Positions 12,606-23,270 are shown, counted from the first letter of the stretch. The stretch is DNA of 64,000 nt from Sternotherus odoratus (GCA_032164245.1 JAVMKO010000001.1:12313603-12377602); one strand, 5' to 3'. Made by a program: numbers and translations. Notes: generated by a model not told the origin, from the letters alone.

Positions 12606-12790
12606 TCCAGGCCCCGCGGCTGGCGGCGGCGGCCGAGCGCGCGGCGCTTCCAGGCCCCGCGGCTGGCGGCGGCGGCCGAGCGCGCGGCGCTTCCAGGCCC
12701 CGCGGCTGGCGGCGGCGGCCGAGCGCGCGGCGCTTCCAGGCCCCGCGGCTGGCGGCGGCGGCCCACGCGGCGCTTCCAGGCCCCAGCGCG
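12606..12790. repeat. 43-bp GC-rich minisatellite, about 4 copies
   Basis: TCCAGGCCCCGCGGC starts at 12606, 12649, 12692 and 12735 (exact 43-bp period), and a shortened fifth unit starts near 12776. The units are almost pure G+C with many CpGs, so this is an artificial CpG island inside a transposon rather than a promoter. Confidence 0.93.
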
Positions 12791-12966
12791 GAGCCAAAAA
12801 GATCTCCGCGGGCCGGATGAGAGGGCCTCGCGGGCCGCATCCGGCCCGCGGGCCGTAGTTTGGAGACCCCTGTTGTTAATGAAGACTTCACTGTCATGGA
12901 CATGGTTGTATTAGCCAGCTATTGCTCACACAGATAAAAAGAGGAATACCATCTTGGTTCTTTGTA

Positions 12967-14013
12967 CAGTAATTCCTCAGTTAACGTTGTAGTTATGTTC
13001 CTGAAATATGCGACTAAGAGAAAGGATGTTAAGCGAATCCCATTTCCCCATAAGAATGAATGTAAATGGGGAGGGGGTTTATATAGATATAGATATACAC
13101 ACATATACACATACATACACACACATTTTAAACAAATCATACTGTACACAGCAAGTGATGATGGATGATTGTGAAGCTTCGTTGAGGTGGTGAAGTTAGA
13201 GGGTGGGATATTTCCCAGGAAATGCCTTACTATTAAAAAATGAACTAGCTTTTGGCTGAGCCCTCAAGGGTTAACTCACTCTACAAAGCAGCAGGAAAGG
13301 AGGAAATGGAGACAGCATGGCAGACAAAGACACACACCCTGTGTATGGGGGAAGAGAGAGACATGTGCATTGCTCCTTAAGAGTGGGGTCAGCTTACTTA
13401 AAGTACATTGTCTTTAAATTGATCAGGAAGTTGAGACAGCAGCTGCTGCCCCAAGCTCTCTCTGTCTCTCTCCATCAGTGTCCCCACACTACTCTATATG
13501 GAAAAGGGGTAAGAGTGGGGTACCAGAGCAGAGGGGATGGGGACACCCTGACATTAGTCCCTCCTTTCCCCCCTACCCTGCACAGCAAGCAGGAGCAGCT
13601 CCAGGGCAGGAGCAGCTCCAGGGCAGGAGCAGCTCCAGGGCAGGAGCAGCTCCAGGGCAGGAGCAGCTCCAGGGCAGTGAGGGGGGGCAGGGCAGTGAGG
13701 GGGGGCAGGGGAGGGACAGCTGAACTGCCAGCAACTGATAGCCTGCTGGGCAGCTGCAGCACATGGAACTTAGGGGAGCTGATAGGAGAGCTGCCAGTCT
13801 ACCCTGGTTCCAAGTCCCCACCAGCAAGCTCCAAGCCCCCACCAGCTAGCTCCAATGGGCTGCTCTTCTTGTAAGCAGTGAACAAAGAAGGCAGCTGCCA
13901 AACAATGTTATAAGGGAGCATTGCACAACTTTAAACAAGCATGTTCCCTAACTGATCAGCAACTTAACAACAAAACAACGTTAACCGGGATGACTTTAAG
14001 TGAGGAGTTACTG
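12967..14013. mobile_element. 1.05-kb pogo/Tigger-like nonautonomous element, TA flanks
   Basis: The ends are CAGTAATTCCTCAGTTAACG and, inverted, AAGTGAGGAGTTACTG, with TA at both flanks (12965-12966, 14014-14015), the target preference of Tc1/mariner-pogo elements. Subterminal GTTAAGCGAATCCCATTTCCCC and AACGTTAACC motifs match a shorter copy at 43533-43819. No transposase was found. The interior holds a 17-bp tandem array and TATA-rich simple sequence. The 185-codon frame at 13317 crosses the tandem array and is not a gene. Confidence 0.75.
13590..13708. repeat. 17-bp minisatellite (5 copies) plus 17-bp G-rich pair
   Basis: CAGGAGCAGCTCCAGGG repeats perfectly from 13590 to 13674 (starts at 13590, 13607, 13624, 13641, 13658). 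It is followed by two G-rich units with CAGTGAGGGGGGGCAGGG-like sequence. Each 17-mer contains GGAGCAGCTCC, a near palindrome, so the array can fold into multiple hairpins. Confidence 0.93.
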
Positions 14014-16866
14014 TACTGGAAAATGAAGCAATAGATTTAAAACAAGATATAAACCAGCGGACTCACAATTTACAAGCAGATTAAATCTTGAACTAAACTT
14101 GATATTGCCTTCTGATTACATATTACTTGTAATTGTAAAAAAGGGCTGTACTAAAAGGTTTCATTATATTTTCTATGGAATGTAACTCCAGATAGTGTTG
14201 CTGTCATGGATTTTACGGGGTCTTACCAGTGTGAAACTCTCTAATAAACAACTCAATTTGCTAGGAAAGGAACAAAAGAGAAACTCCACAATCAGATATA
14301 GTCTTAGGCCCAATACTGGAGCTTTTGGCTTCCTTCCTTCTCTATTTTTTGACAGACTAATCATCAGATTCCCCAGCTCAGGCCTCCTAAACACAGGTCA
14401 AAGTACATTTGCTTTCACACCTATGACATAACTATGACATCACTGGAATTTGGGTAATTTCCTTAAATGAAATCCCTTTATTTTATGCTGGATTTGTACC
14501 AAATATTCTAATTTAGTGGACACCCACATACTTTGGAGTTCTTTAGTAGCACAAGTAGTTTTCTAGCTCAAAGCCCGTGGCATATTTGATTCAAATGAAC
14601 AGATCAAACTTGTTTTAGGACTTTCCTCCCTAAATTATACCCAAAATCTTGTCAGCACAGCAACTCCTATAAAACCGTAAATAACTATAACTTTTTTTAT
14701 TATTCATAATATACATTCTAATCAATAAATCATTTTTATTTTATTTTTTTGGTTTAAGAGTCACCTTGACCAACCCTTGGCTTTTCTTTTTAAATGAAAG
14801 AGGGACCTTTTCAGATGTCAATTCTACCTAAAACATTTTTTGTGAAAGAGGAACTTTCAAAACCTAAGGCATATACAGAGGCATAGGTTTATTTTAAACT
14901 ATGAAACACGTTTTACAAATCCTTACTTTGAACTCTATTATGAGGATATGGTCAAATAAAGAAATTTACTCACTCATGACTGGAAACTTCTCTGCATATA
15001 GCCCGAGACAGGTATAGAACCAAGGTATCTTATTGGAAAAGGTTTCTCAGAGGTATACATGTCCTGAACAAAGAAAGAAAAGGGTATTATTCTCACAACT
15101 TGTATCCAAACAATTAAAAATGATTCTTTCAAAATAAGTTATTTTCCTTGTTAGTTTGTCATCCCATTTCTAAAAAATTAAAGAAACATCCCACCAAAAA
15201 GTCTCTCAATTCTTGGATTTCATTATTTTATGATATGAAACAAAATTCTTGAATTTTAATCTTCTGAAATTCTCACTTTCTTGTAGGAGTCATTCTAGTA
15301 GGTCTTCAAAGACTAATTCATAAACTGTAACTGCTCCCTTATGAGCAATTAATGTTCATCAGGCATGAAATACAAGATTGATCAATTTTTTTCTGATAGA
15401 TGTAGTATTATAAAATTTATACTTCCTCCCAAGCAAATTCAGTTTGTAGTAAGATGCAGTAAAAATTACTCTATAATGAGACAACCATACACAAAATTTA
15501 GCAAATAAATATGGTTTTGTCAGGAACATCTAATACTACCTCCCCTCCTCCAAGAAACTGTGAAAAGTGTCAACTCCATATAATGTGAGTGTAAGTTATC
15601 ACACCTGTCAAATATCAAAATCCAAACCTAAACAAGACAAGTATGCCAAATATTGATTTAAAAACAAAAAAAAACAATACATGCCTGTCTTTACCCCCAC
15701 AAATTAACGTTGCATGTTTAGCGAACAGTAAAAGCACAGCAAAGTATGCTTTAGAATGTTTATTAAATAACCTCCATTCTGCTATGAGCAATATTATACA
15801 GATGTATGAAAACAATTAAAAATGAAATGACTATCTCATAATTAACTTAAAACCAAAAACAAGAAACACAAAATCCATCCTATATTAGGCTATAAAGAGA
15901 GTTTTCTTTCAATACCTGCACAGGGAAAGACTTTCTGTAAACTAAGATCATATTAGAGAATATTCTTATTTCTTCTTTCCAGGACCAAATATAACTTGAA
16001 GAGCCTGACCGCCTGTGCTAGTCAAGTCAGATAATTCCTTCTGCTGACTCAGATTTCAAGTCTCAACTCTCTTCATCTCTTAAGGCTAAAGAGAATACAC
16101 ACAAGGGGAGACAATTATCAAACTTCTTTAAAAGTGTGACTGAGCATAACATTTACAGATTTGCAGTAAATGCCAAAAGAGTAAAGGAAAAGAGCATAGT
16201 CATGTACTGTTGAGCCAGCTCCCACTGAGGGATCAATTGCTAAAACTGGCAAAAGGTACAGCTAGAAAGAAGACTGCAACAGTGCTGCAGTCTTACAAAC
16301 ACCAATGAATATTGTAACCAGTCCCTGTGCACCAGAGGGAGAGTGAGAAGGACAGATTTAGGAGGAGGAAGAAAATGGAAACATACTGAGTAACCATATT
16401 TAAAAACAAAAACAAAACACAAAATTGTGAGATGCTGCAATTGCTAAAGAAAAAAATTGACATTTCAAGTCCTGTTGATTCTCTCACTGAATGACTGCTA
16501 AATTAAACGTTAAGCACACACACAACTTAATCACAAATAAAATGCCTAGTTAAAACATATCATTAGAACTGCAGTCTTGTCAGTTTTCTTTTGATTATTG
16601 ATGAGATCATTACATTTGCTAATTTTGACTACATTTAATCACTTACTACACTAATTACAGTTATTATAAATTAGAGTATCATTATGGCTGGAATTACACG
16701 AATTTGGGCCCCAATCTTGGAACTGGGACTACATATGTGGAGTCAACTGGAGAATCAAAGCCCTGCACTCAAATGTGTTTTCAGGGGGATATTGTCTCAC
16801 AGACACTACAGAAAAAATAGCATACTCGCATAGCTCTCCACTCTAGTAGGGGTACCTATATTACAA
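14014..16866. other. Probable intron of the minus-strand gene
   Basis: Unique-looking AT-rich sequence with few recognisable repeats. The only candidate feature is the minus-strand exon at 14974-15063. Long poly-A/T-rich patches (for example 15655-15680) give short chance frames. Confidence 0.4.
14974..15063 (-). other. Candidate 90-bp exon of the minus-strand (USP6NL-like) transcript
   Basis: On the minus strand a strong acceptor (pyrimidine tract CCCTTTTCTTTCTTTGTTCAG, then the exon) precedes a 90-bp block that ends CATGA followed by GTGAGT, a consensus donor. All three frames have a stop. In one frame an ATG near the 5' end opens 28 codons that end in TGA exactly at the exon edge. This suggests a 5'-UTR exon with a small upstream ORF, spliced between the CpG-island exon near 22913 and coding exons outside the window. 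The splice sites are seen; the transcript identity is inferred. Confidence 0.4.
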
Positions 16867-17916
16867 TCTATATATATAAAAGTCAAATGGTGTATGCGTG
16901 TATGTATGTATGCGCGGATGTATGCTTACTCCTTCCACACCGTTTGAGCTAGAGACTTGAAATTTGGTACAGTTAGAGGTCTTGGGGTCCTAATGACCGT
17001 AAGAGTCGAAAATTTTTCAAATCTCACCTCTGACGCCCCCCAGGAGTGAAATTCTTTAAAGGCCAATCACATCAGCTGGGCAGCTGCTGTTCTCTGTGAC
17101 ATAGTTCTGATGTCATAATACCCCTTCCAACAGACACCGCACTTGCTCAGCTCTGCCCCCTCCCCCCTCCAACGGAACCCCAGAATCCCTCAGCTCTCTG
17201 CCCCCTCCCCCCTCCAATGGAACCCCGGAATCCCTCAGCTCTCTGCCCCCTCCCCCTCTCCGACGGAACCCCGGAATCCCTCAGCTCTCTGCCCCCTCCC
17301 CACCTCCGACGGACCCGAGTTGGGTTTGGTCGGAGGGTAAGTGAGGTGGGGGTGCCAGGTTTGGTCGGACGGTAAGTGAGGTGGGGGTGCCAGGTTTGGT
17401 CGGGGGGGTAAGTGAGCCGGGGGTGTTGGGTTTGGTCTGGGGGGATGGGAAGGTGCCTGGGTGGGTGAGGGGTGAGGTGTGGGGGTTGGGGTTGGTCAGG
17501 GGGTGTCGGCGTTGGTCGAGGGGTGAGGAGGGGGGTCGGGGTTGGTCAAGGGGTAAGTGAGGTGTGGGTATCGGGTTTGTCTGAGGTGGTAGGTAGGGGT
17601 GTCGGGTTTGGTTGGGGGGGGAAGTGAGGTGGGTGTGTCAGGTTTGGTCTACGGGGGGTGAGGTGTGGGTGTTGGTCAGGAGGTGTTGGGTTGGTGGGGG
17701 GAGACGTGGGGGTGTTGGGTTTGGGTGGGGGGTGAAAATGTGAGTCGGGGTTGGTCGAGGGGTAAGTGAGGTGGGGGTGTCGGGTTTGGTCGGGGGGGGT
17801 GAGGTGGGGGTGTCAGGTTTGCTCTCTGCCCCCATCCAACGGACCCCACACTCGCTCAGCTCTCTGCCCCCTCCCCACCTCCGACTGACCCGAGCAATGC
17901 TGGGTATTTTCGCTAG
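16867..17916 (+). mobile_element. Nonautonomous Helitron
   Basis: The element starts with TCTATATATATAAAAG after an A (16866). It ends with an imperfect hairpin (CCCGAGCAATGCTGGG), a short spacer and CTAG, followed by T (17917). The TC...CTRR termini, subterminal hairpin and A/T insertion site define Helitrons. There are no terminal inverted repeats and no target duplication. It has no Rep/helicase ORF. The first 300 bp resemble typical reptile Helitron leaders, and the 3' two-thirds are a degenerate tandem array. Confidence 0.88.
17145..17830. repeat. Two adjacent degenerate minisatellites inside the Helitron
   Basis: From about 17145 to 17310 a C-rich unit (CCCTCAGCTCTCTGCCCCCTCC plus about 30 bp) repeats about 4 times. 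From 17325 to 17830 a strand-asymmetric G/T-rich unit of roughly 30-38 bp (GGTTTGGTCGG..., GTGAGGTGGGGGT) repeats more than 12 times with divergence. Many G4-G8 runs on the + strand could form quadruplexes. Confidence 0.85.
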
Positions 17917-18780
17917 TACTTTCTATTGCTGAGGTGGACAGGAAAACACAGCTCTGTAAACAAAAACAAACCCTTAGTTTTGAAAAACAGACAGGGTTGT
18001 TAAGTGACAACAATGTAGTTATCCCCCCACGTGATTTACAAAATCCAAGCACCTAGAACTAAGGAAATTAGTAGTTAAGGTCATCATAAATTTTACACTG
18101 CCCACATATTAAAAGCATGTGTTTATTAAGTATGAAGACATGCGTATTTCACTCTATTGTAACCTGAACTCTAATTTATGGAGGGAGAAAGGCGGTGATA
18201 AATGATTTCACTATCTAAATATTTTCTTTGAAGATATGCTGTTAAATGATACATATCAGTTAATATTTTTATGCTGAGGTATACGTTCTGTTCCTCAAGA
18301 ATAACACTGCATATGTAGTTTACAAAAGGTGTAACACTGTCAAATTTATAGTAAAAGTGTGTATGTGGATTGCATTTGAGGCTGATCAATACGTACTTAT
18401 ATTCTTTTCTTTTTTTTAAGGTTATGTGTTGTGTTTGTATTTTGAGGTTACTAATGAAAGAATAATATGGGAGAAGGGGGTATAGTGGAGGTTACTGTGT
18501 TGTGCCCAAATATTCATTTTACAGTTGATAAGAAGAAAGTATTTGTTATTGTGTGGTAAAATTTGGGGCCAAGAGAATGGGGGTTAAAATGATGCAATAA
18601 GTACCTCTAGTATTGTCACTTAGCATCTTTTTTATTTTTTAAGAAAGGTATTGGGGGATTTTTCTGCAACAGTTATAGACCGTTTTCTTACATACCAACA
18701 ACATTAAGAAGTGTTATATCACACGTGCTCCTCAGTCAGGAAACTTAATTGTTTTTCCTGTAGTGAAGATATGTCCCTTT

Positions 18781-19037
18781 GGGTACGGCTACACTACCCA
18801 TGGGATTGGAAAGTAGCGCTCAGTGTATCAGGGATCGATTTATTGTGTCTAGATCCCCGAATCAACAGCTGTACTCCACCTTGGCAGGAGGAGTAAGCGA
18901 AGTCGGGGGGAGGAGGGGAGGGGGAGAGAGAGGGAGTGGTCCCGGTCGACCTGCCTTCGTGGGGATGGCCAGGTAAGTCTAACTAAAATATTTTGTGTAG
19001 CTGAAGTTGCGAATCCAAACCCAGTGTAGCCCAGCCC
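18781..19037. mobile_element. PIF/Harbinger-like MITE, copy A
   Basis: The ends are GGGTACGGCTACACT and AGTGTAGCCCAGCCC, flanked by TTT on both sides (18778-18780, 19038-19040), in line with the 3-bp target duplications of PIF/Harbinger elements. The interior holds GGGATCGATTTATTGTGTC and a GTCGAC-rich part shared with copies at 41057 and 58129. It is nonautonomous. Confidence 0.7.
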
Positions 19038-19062
19038 TTTGAAAGGTTATCTTCATGTAAGA

Positions 19063-19270
19063 CAGGGCTTCTCAAACTGAGGGTTGGGACTCTCAGGGGG
19101 TCGTGAGGTATTTACATGGGGGGGTCGCAAGCTGTCAGTCTCAATCCCAAACCCCGCTTTGCCTCCAGCATTTATAATGGTGTTAAACATATAAAAAAGT
19201 ATTAGGAGGGTCATACTCAGAGGCTTTCTATGTGAAAGGGGTCACCAGTACAAAAGTTTGAGAACCACTG
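19063..19270. mobile_element. hAT-like MITE (CAGGGCTTCTCAAAC type), copy 1
   Basis: The ends CAGGGCTTCTCAAAC and GTTTGAGAACCACTG are imperfect inverted repeats of the hAT type. The interior (GCATTTATAATGGTGTTAAA, GGGGTCACCAGTACA) is shared with 23859-24081. The flanking 8-mers do not match, so the duplication has decayed or one end is slightly misplaced. Confidence 0.7.
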
Positions 19271-20410
19271 TTGAATCAAGGTCCTTTCTGCCTTCTTGTA
19301 CCTAGCCAGGTAAAATACCTTATGCCCTGTACTCTTTTTCCCAAACAGTTAAACCTGGCCAATATTGCCTCTATGAATAAAGCAGGTTCTAATATCCTTT
19401 GGTGATATGCAAGATATTACTGAGCTTTAAATGCTAATGTTTGTCTTCACAGTCACTGAGCTACCAGTGCTTAGCTTTGAAAGGAGCATTTAGATACCTC
19501 AAGTATGGGAAGGAAGCTCCTAAGAAACCCCAAATTCACATCTACTTAAAAAAATCCAAAGACATCATATCCCACCTAACATGGTATCAGCATTTACACT
19601 GAACTTTCCTCTTGTAAACTGTAATTTCTACCTAAACCATGATGATTGTAATCAGGACTGCAACTAAATTACAGGATAGGATAGTCTTGTTCTATGCAGT
19701 TTGCATCATCCATGTAATGCCAAAGTAGAATCTCACAATGCACAAGAGCATGAGATTCCTTTAAAATTATAATTAGAAATTCAGCTCTAATTACTGTTCT
19801 CTGCATACTCAATTTTAGTACCATTTTAACTGAGATGCACAGACATTTCAAAGAAGAAAGAATGTACATTTCCAGTCATCAGGAAGCAGAGAGATCTTTG
19901 ACCTGCAGATTTACCAATTATGTGTCATACCTGTAGAATTTATACACAAAATCATGATAAAGTGATCTAAACAGAGCCTAAGTGCAAAGAAATTATTTTG
20001 GTGTAATTTACTTTCCCCATAAGCCTAAACTGCTATTATCTTTCAAAAGGCAACAGATTCTGAGTTTTCACAAGGGCATATTTGAAACTCTGACAGGCAG
20101 CAAATGAACAAAATAGAACATCTGAAATTATTAGTTTCTAAGATATATAATGAGAGAGCAAAGGGACTGCTGGTTTAAAGGCAATTTCAGTAATCTAAAA
20201 ATATTGTACACTGCATTCAGTATGCATCTAAATTAAGAAGTTATAATCAGTTACATTATATAAAAGATTTTTTTAAAGTTTAAAAACAGGCAAGCACAAT
20301 CACCTGAGGGCACTGCCATTAAAGATAAACTTAAAAGAAGTTCTTAATTTTTTGTATCTGATGTTTAGTTATGCCCAAGAGAACATAAAACTCACAGTAA
20401 AGAAACTGGT
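19271..20410. other. Noncoding stretch
   Basis: Plain AT-rich sequence. I found no repeat, RNA gene or exon that I can support. Confidence 0.35.
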
Positions 20411-21165
20411 TTAATGAGACAAGGTGGGTGAGGTAATACAGGCGTTGAAGTACAACTTGCTGGCTGACACCTTGAGAGCCTAAGGCTTCAAGCCCAGATA
20501 CACAACCCGATCATGGGAGCCCCCGGTGCATAGGACTCCCACAATGAGCTGGTACTGAGAGCATGCAGTTAGTCGACACTACACACAGCTCATGTGGCAG
20601 CTCGTGGTGTCCAACACCATCAGGTGGTCCAGAGACATCTACACAGAAAACACCATCAGTACCAGGTCGAGTAATCAAGACCACGGACCAGGGAAATAAC
20701 CCATTTCCTTCCCTGATTAATCGAGGGACACACCCAACCCATGTACTTATTCTCTACACCACTACTGACTTGGACTCTTAAAACATTCCATGAGTGGCAT
20801 ACCCAAGCCCACTTATCCACTGATGAGTTAAAAACTCCCACACCTCAATCTGGATCTATGCTGGTTATGTGATATGTATGTACTATGTGAACCTTGTAAC
20901 CGATACCTGTAATCCCTCATAACCCAAGCCTGACCCCCAGATGTACACTACCTTACTTCTCAACTTGTCTATATTTTGATTTTAAACATACATTTTTTAT
21001 TAAAGTTGAAATCTTTTATTGGGTCAACTTTTGATGGTGAGAGAGACAAGCTTTCGAGTTTACACAGAACTCTTCTTCTGCCCTGTTCCAATCACAAATA
21101 TTACCTCACCTACCTTGTCGCTCTAATATCCTGCGACCAAAACAGTTACAACACTGCATACTACT
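20411..21165 (+). mobile_element. PLE-derived nonautonomous element with inverted tail arms
   Basis: A minus-oriented tail piece (GACAAGGTGGGTGAGGTAAT, about 20420) and the matching plus-oriented tail (ATTACCTCACCTACCTTGTC, about 21099-21118) bracket roughly 600 bp. Close to the second arm a minus-strand hammerhead-like block is visible (about 21040-21082: GACAAGCTTTCGAG, then AGAACTCTTCTTCTG). No coding region remains. This inverted terminal arrangement is characteristic of PLE insertions. Outer boundaries are approximate. Confidence 0.6.
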
Positions 21166-21654
21166 GTTTAATAAACTAAACTGACTCACTGATTGACCAC
21201 AAATGAGGAAGCATACAATAGGAGCACAAATCAAATAAGTACAATGACACACCCTCTTTGGGCACAGCTGAAGTACTAACACTACAAAAAGGTGTTCAGC
21301 AAATTGCTTTTGGCTCTCTGCAATGTTGATAAGCTTACATATATTAAATCCAGGAGCCAAACAATTTTTGAGTTTCTACTGTGCAAGAGAGTTTAGAAGT
21401 TAACAGAATACATGAGTTTGGTAGTGAACTAAGTAATCATACAAAAGTTACTCTTTTGTGAAGACACTATACAACACTGGTCCCCCATGAAAGCTACTTA
21501 TTTGTTGTAAAGAAGAAATATACTTTAATTCCACCAAAATTCACCATTACAGCTGGAGTCCAGCTAGCCCCTAGCAGTTGAGTTTCTATGCCACTACTTG
21601 TTCCAAACTACACAAAGTTGTTGTTCAAGTGTGCATGAGCAACTGAATGATGCA

Positions 21655-21832
21655 TGAATCAGAGAGGTAGCCATGTTAGTCTGGAATTGCAGAAGTGACA
21701 AAGAGTCCTGTGGCACATTACAGACTAACTAAAGTATTAAAGCATAAGCTTTCACGACGAAGTAGGTATTAGCCCACGAAAGCTTATGCTTCAATACTTT
21801 AGTTAGTCTTTAAGGTGCCACAGGACTGTCAC
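21655..21832. mobile_element. PLE tail palindrome (inverted copies)
   Basis: The left arm (about 21655-21752) is the reverse complement of the PLE tail, and the right arm (about 21778-21832) is the tail in forward orientation, both including TAAAGTATT/AATACTTTA. Between them lie ACGACGAAGTAGG and TTAGCCCAC, a mutated hammerhead core and stem II, next to GAAAGCTTATGC. The family is that of the element at 4650. Confidence 0.8.
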
Positions 21833-22530
21833 TTCTGAATGATACATGGGATGGAGGCAGAGCATTTCTATCTTCATTTTAACCTAGCCCCAGTCAACAG
21901 TGAAATAAAGTTGGTTTCATTCCAGTTCCCTGCAGACAGATGTCCACAAAAGCCACAATATCGTTTGACAACCGGCTCTTTTCTTGGCAGGCTTAGTAGA
22001 TGCCAAGGACTGAGAGCACCATAGCGATTGAAGTATATTGGCAGCACGCTATGTGGGAACCTTGTTTAGTCAGGCAGTTCTATACCAAGTCTGTGCATTT
22101 CAGTCTCAAGGCTTGGCCTGCTGGCACCTTCAAGAAAGTAACCCAGAGTTTTGATAGTGTCCATAGTTAAGAACACTAGCAAATTCACATTACTAATCAA
22201 ATATCCAGACCTCAATTATCCCAAACTCCCCCATTCTCCAACAGCAATGACACCAAAGAGCCCCCTGCCATCTTGACACAGAGCCCCCTCCCCAACAGCA
22301 GTTACAAGAGACCCCAGAGACTTGCCGTCACTCTGACAGAGTCGGGTCACACACACCCCAACAGCAACCCCACCAGAGAGCCCCCAAATGATCCGATAGC
22401 CCCCCCTCCCATCGCCCTGACACAGAGCCCATCCTCCGCTCACAGGCAATGACATCAAAGAGCCCCCGGGTTATCTGAGCTCCCCCATCTCAAGGGCGAT
22501 GACACCAACTCCCCCAGGATCCCCCAGCCT
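21833..22530. other. Noncoding; degenerate C-rich repeat approaching the CpG island
   Basis: From about 22220 to 22500 a loosely repeated CAATGACACCAAAGAGCCCCC-like unit is visible (near 22245, 22333, 22447, 22498). No gene was seen. Confidence 0.4.
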
Positions 22531-23270
22531 GCTAGCGCCGCTCCCCAGCCCCCCACCGCGATGATGCTTCCCCAGCCATTCCCCCACTAACTACAATTCT
22601 CCATCCCCGTCCTCACCTGCCCCCTCCCCCATGCTCAGCAGAGGGGCCTGCGCCCTACGTGAGTGGCGGGGTCCGGCTCCCCCCACCCGCCATGGGGAGT
22701 CCCGGCGCTCCACCCCCCTCGCGCTCGGAATGGAGGGGTCCGCCTCCTCAGCCCCTCGGAACACAAAGATCCGCCCCCCACCCCTAGCTTCTTACCCGCG
22801 AGTGGAGGGGCCCGGCTCGCCACCCCACCCCTCCCCGGGCTCGGAATGGAGGCGTCCGCCTCCCTGATGACCCGCCGGCCGTGAGCGCAATGGCCGGACG
22901 TCCCGTCCCTACCTTGCCTCGGCCTCCGTCCGCCTCCTCCCCGCAGGCGCTTCCCCATACAGTGCCCCGGCCCCAGCGGCCTCCAACCAGGAAGCGCCCC
23001 GGTGTGTGACACCTACTCGCTGCAACTATGGAAACCTCCCCCCCCCCCTTCCACCCCGCCTGCGGCCACAGCGCCGCCCCATAGGGCGAGCCCGCGGCCG
23101 CCGCCATCTTGGGCTCACAACGAGGCTGATGGGGACCGACTGTCGCCACACAGGGCGAGTCCATGGCGCCATCTTGGGCTCACAGCGAGGCTGAGGGGCC
23201 CAGGTGCTGCCCTGGGCGGGAGCAGGTGGTTCTCCCTCTGTGCAAAGGGAAGGCTGGCCCTTGCTGGAGC
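22530..23270 (-). promoter_or_regulatory. CpG island, probable promoter of a minus-strand gene (USP6NL by synteny)
   Basis: About 740 bp of G+C-rich, CpG-dense DNA in an AT-rich region. Two copies of the YY1-type motif AAGATGGCGGC / AAGATGGCGC occur on the minus strand (23100-23110, 23166-23175). They lie in a roughly 65-69-bp duplicated unit with AGGGCGAG and GGGCTCACA(A/G)CGAGGCTGA. YY1 motifs of this orientation usually lie just downstream of the start site. A minus-strand splice donor GAGGCAAG|GTAGGG occurs at 22913/22912. In other amniotes USP6NL is divergent from ECHDC3, which fits, but no coding sequence here proves it. Confidence 0.6.
22913..23110 (-). other. Candidate noncoding first exon of the minus-strand transcript
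   Basis: The 3' edge is set by a consensus donor on the minus strand: GAGGCAAG at 22920-22913 followed by GTAGGG. The 5' edge is a guess placed at the inner YY1 motif. The block is GC-rich and I saw no long meaningful ORF; frames on both strands here reflect base composition. It would pair with the acceptor at 15064-15066. Confidence 0.4.

Larger units (their letters stand above)
11557..12872. mobile_element. 1.3-kb nonautonomous hAT (Charlie-like) element built of minisatellites
   Basis: The element is bounded by hAT-type ends CGGGGTCTCCAAAC and GTTTGGAGACCCCTG. Identical 8-bp target-site duplications TTGTTAAT lie at 11549-11556 and 12873-12880. Subterminal GGGCCGCA / CCGGCCCGCGGGCC motifs are typical of Charlie-type hAT elements. 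No transposase is present. Nearly all of the interior is tandem repeat: a 12-copy C-rich array and a 43-bp GC-rich array. The many long open frames here are products of that repetition and not genes. Confidence 0.85.

Noticed and set aside
11775..12903. Many 80-209-codon frames on both strands
   Set aside because: They are translations of the minisatellites (repeats of KPPFLQPPP or ERRFWGERPGWVG types) inside a hAT element; both strands are open because the unit length avoids stops.
13317..13874. 185-codon + frame
   Set aside because: It crosses a 17-bp tandem array inside a pogo-like element; no domain and no splice context.
1..22900. USP6NL coding exons on the minus strand
   Set aside because: I looked for the conserved N-terminal and TBC-domain coding text and did not recognise it; the gene assignment remains synteny-based only.
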